From Straminergon stramineum (taxonomy: Eukaryota; Streptophyta; Bryopsida; Hypnales; Calliergonaceae), in NCBI GenBank assembly GCA_963920665.1, contig OY987263.1, forward strand, positions 39,095,218 through 39,159,217: a stretch of DNA of 64,000 nt, read 5' to 3'. Shown here piece by piece: positions 62,615 to 64,000 of the stretch. The notes under the pieces are model-generated. The model did not search any database. It saw nothing but the letters and a program-made list of their open reading frames with translations, and was not told the DNA's origin. How positions within the stretch are numbered: position 1 is the first letter of the stretch; every line of letters starts with the position of its first letter. Both the position numbers and the translations under genes were made by a program.

Positions 62615-64000
62615 GTGTTAGTGCAACAGAGTCATGTGGTGGTTACGCAGTGCCGTATTTTGCGATATACTGCATCTGGAAAGCGTTGTAAATTCGAATC
62701 GAGAGACAAACTCACCCGAAGTCCAGCACCTTTACAAAAGTACTCCAGTTCCTGCCGTTTTGCACCACCTTTACATGAATTCTGCAAATTGGTCCCCATT
62801 CGTGGAGAGGTGACGTTCTTCGCACTCTTAAAAAAATTAATTAAAAAATCTAAAAATCCTCAAATACTATTCGGTCCGAATCATCTGAGCACGTCCAGTG
62901 AAGGCAATAATTTCTATTACGTATACTGGCAAATTCCGGTTGCCACAAATGAGATGCACAAACAATATTTCTTTGATTAACCAGGGCCGGTAAGATATGA
63001 GCAAATCTGTGCCACTTTTAATTACTAAAAAATTGCCAATTTAATGGAGATTCAATTCGATGATGAATCTTTCCGCTTATAGCATGGTCATTTGAACTCC
63101 AAAATTGCTGCAAGTTTGCTCTGGAGTTTTCTACCCAGCTTAAGGGTATTAATTGAAGCTAGGCAAGAATGCTTTCATAAAATTATAATGTATTCAACCA
63201 TGAGGTCCATACTGAAGAACATCAAGCTGAAAGGCCTTTTGAACTACGGTAAGCAAGCCTGGAAACGAACCAAAATTTGTATGAAGACAGAAACATTAGA
63301 GGATTTAGGGCCCGTGGATTACTAGTGCTTTTCAAAAGACAACAAGCGCGTGTCCTGTGGAAAGAATCTAATATTTATGTACATTTCAGGGAGTGGCAAG
63401 GTATGGTGTCCCCTGCATGAGCAGCACTCAATCATCCCGAAATCCCCCCATTTTTGGTCCAAAAAAATATAGTAAGTACTTGAAGCCAATCTTGTCAACT
63501 TGAACGGGTATCTGATTCCAATAGTCCCAAAAGGCAGGCAATCAAAAAGAGAGTGCTAACTGTTACCGTACGTAAGTTCTTGATATCTATTTCCAGGTAC
63601 TACACCTTGTCGGGGTAGGAAACAGACTGAGGTTCCGATTGGAGTGTAACGTTGAAATTTATATGTGTGGATTCTATAATTGTAAGGATGTGTGATGCAG
63701 CGACAGTGCAATTCGCGACAATAATTGCATCAATCTTAACGTTACCACTTCGATCCAGGATTTGTCACTTCCTATCAGGATTGAAGATCATGCTCTGTTG
63801 GGGAAGACAGCTAGTGACAGAGTCACTACTACTGAAGCTAGAATATGTGATTGACTGTCGATCTTCCCAATGTCGATCTAGCAATTCAACCTTCCCCAAG
63901 CAAGTGGACTTTGGTCCTTGGCCGGCCGCCGGCCACACGAGTGAGGAAACACTAATCTCAGCGCATACTAAATAACTGGTGATTTTAAAAGGAGCTGTGA
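62615..64000. other. Intergenic end of window, possible tRNA-derived SINE at its start
   Basis: Near 62630-62705 a segment resembles a tRNA D-arm region (ATGTGGTGGTTACGCAGTGC) followed at a suitable distance by a B-box-like ATTCGAATC, and an A-rich stretch lies near 62828-62858. This would fit a SINE, but weakly. Plus-strand frames at 62615-62980 and 63652-63975 (121 and 107 codons) have no recognised domain. The window ends in unassigned DNA. Confidence 0.3.

Overview
The window is nuclear DNA of a land plant. Two genes have introns with GT..AG borders and encode a plastid-targeted ISE2-type RNA helicase and a PIP1-type plasma-membrane aquaporin, both plant families. The spaces between genes are long, AT-rich and packed with inverted-repeat elements. 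The short introns (93-779 bp) and the sequence of the aquaporin fit a non-seed plant such as a bryophyte or lycophyte best. That placement is inference and could be wrong. I see no bacterial features, CRISPR array, rRNA or convincing tRNA.

Layout. 1-14.5 kb: gene-poor AT-rich DNA with MITE-like elements, a nested Tourist-like element and two diverged tandem copies of a repeat. 14.56-17.69 kb: a GC-richer island with telobox motifs and tandem repeats but no convincing CDS. 17.70-25.42 kb (minus): complete 18-exon ISE2-like helicase, 1240 aa. 25.4-28.8 kb: repeats. 29.1-34.9 kb: two small two-exon genes on the plus strand that look like relatives, on either side of a 2.5 kb element with GC-rich terminal inverted repeats. 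35.7-38.2 kb (minus): complete 4-exon PIP1-like aquaporin, 287 aa. 38.2-64 kb: almost entirely mobile-element debris. This includes a 3.3 kb inverted duplication, a nearly perfect 172 bp CACTA-like palindrome, a 1.4 kb fold-back element, three members of a foldback family (one split by a 3.8 kb insertion carrying a decayed gag-like reading frame) and several MITEs.

The two recognised genes share no pathway that the sequence shows. The helicase acts on chloroplast RNA and the aquaporin conducts water across the plasma membrane. No new multi-gene system is visible. The observations most worth a second look are the pair of small genes sharing a W-x3-LP-[DE]...IW motif and a phase-2 intron, the MULE-like element between them, the several inverted-repeat families (some sharing a TAAGGTAG terminus), and the run of in-frame TAG stops in the gag-like remnant.
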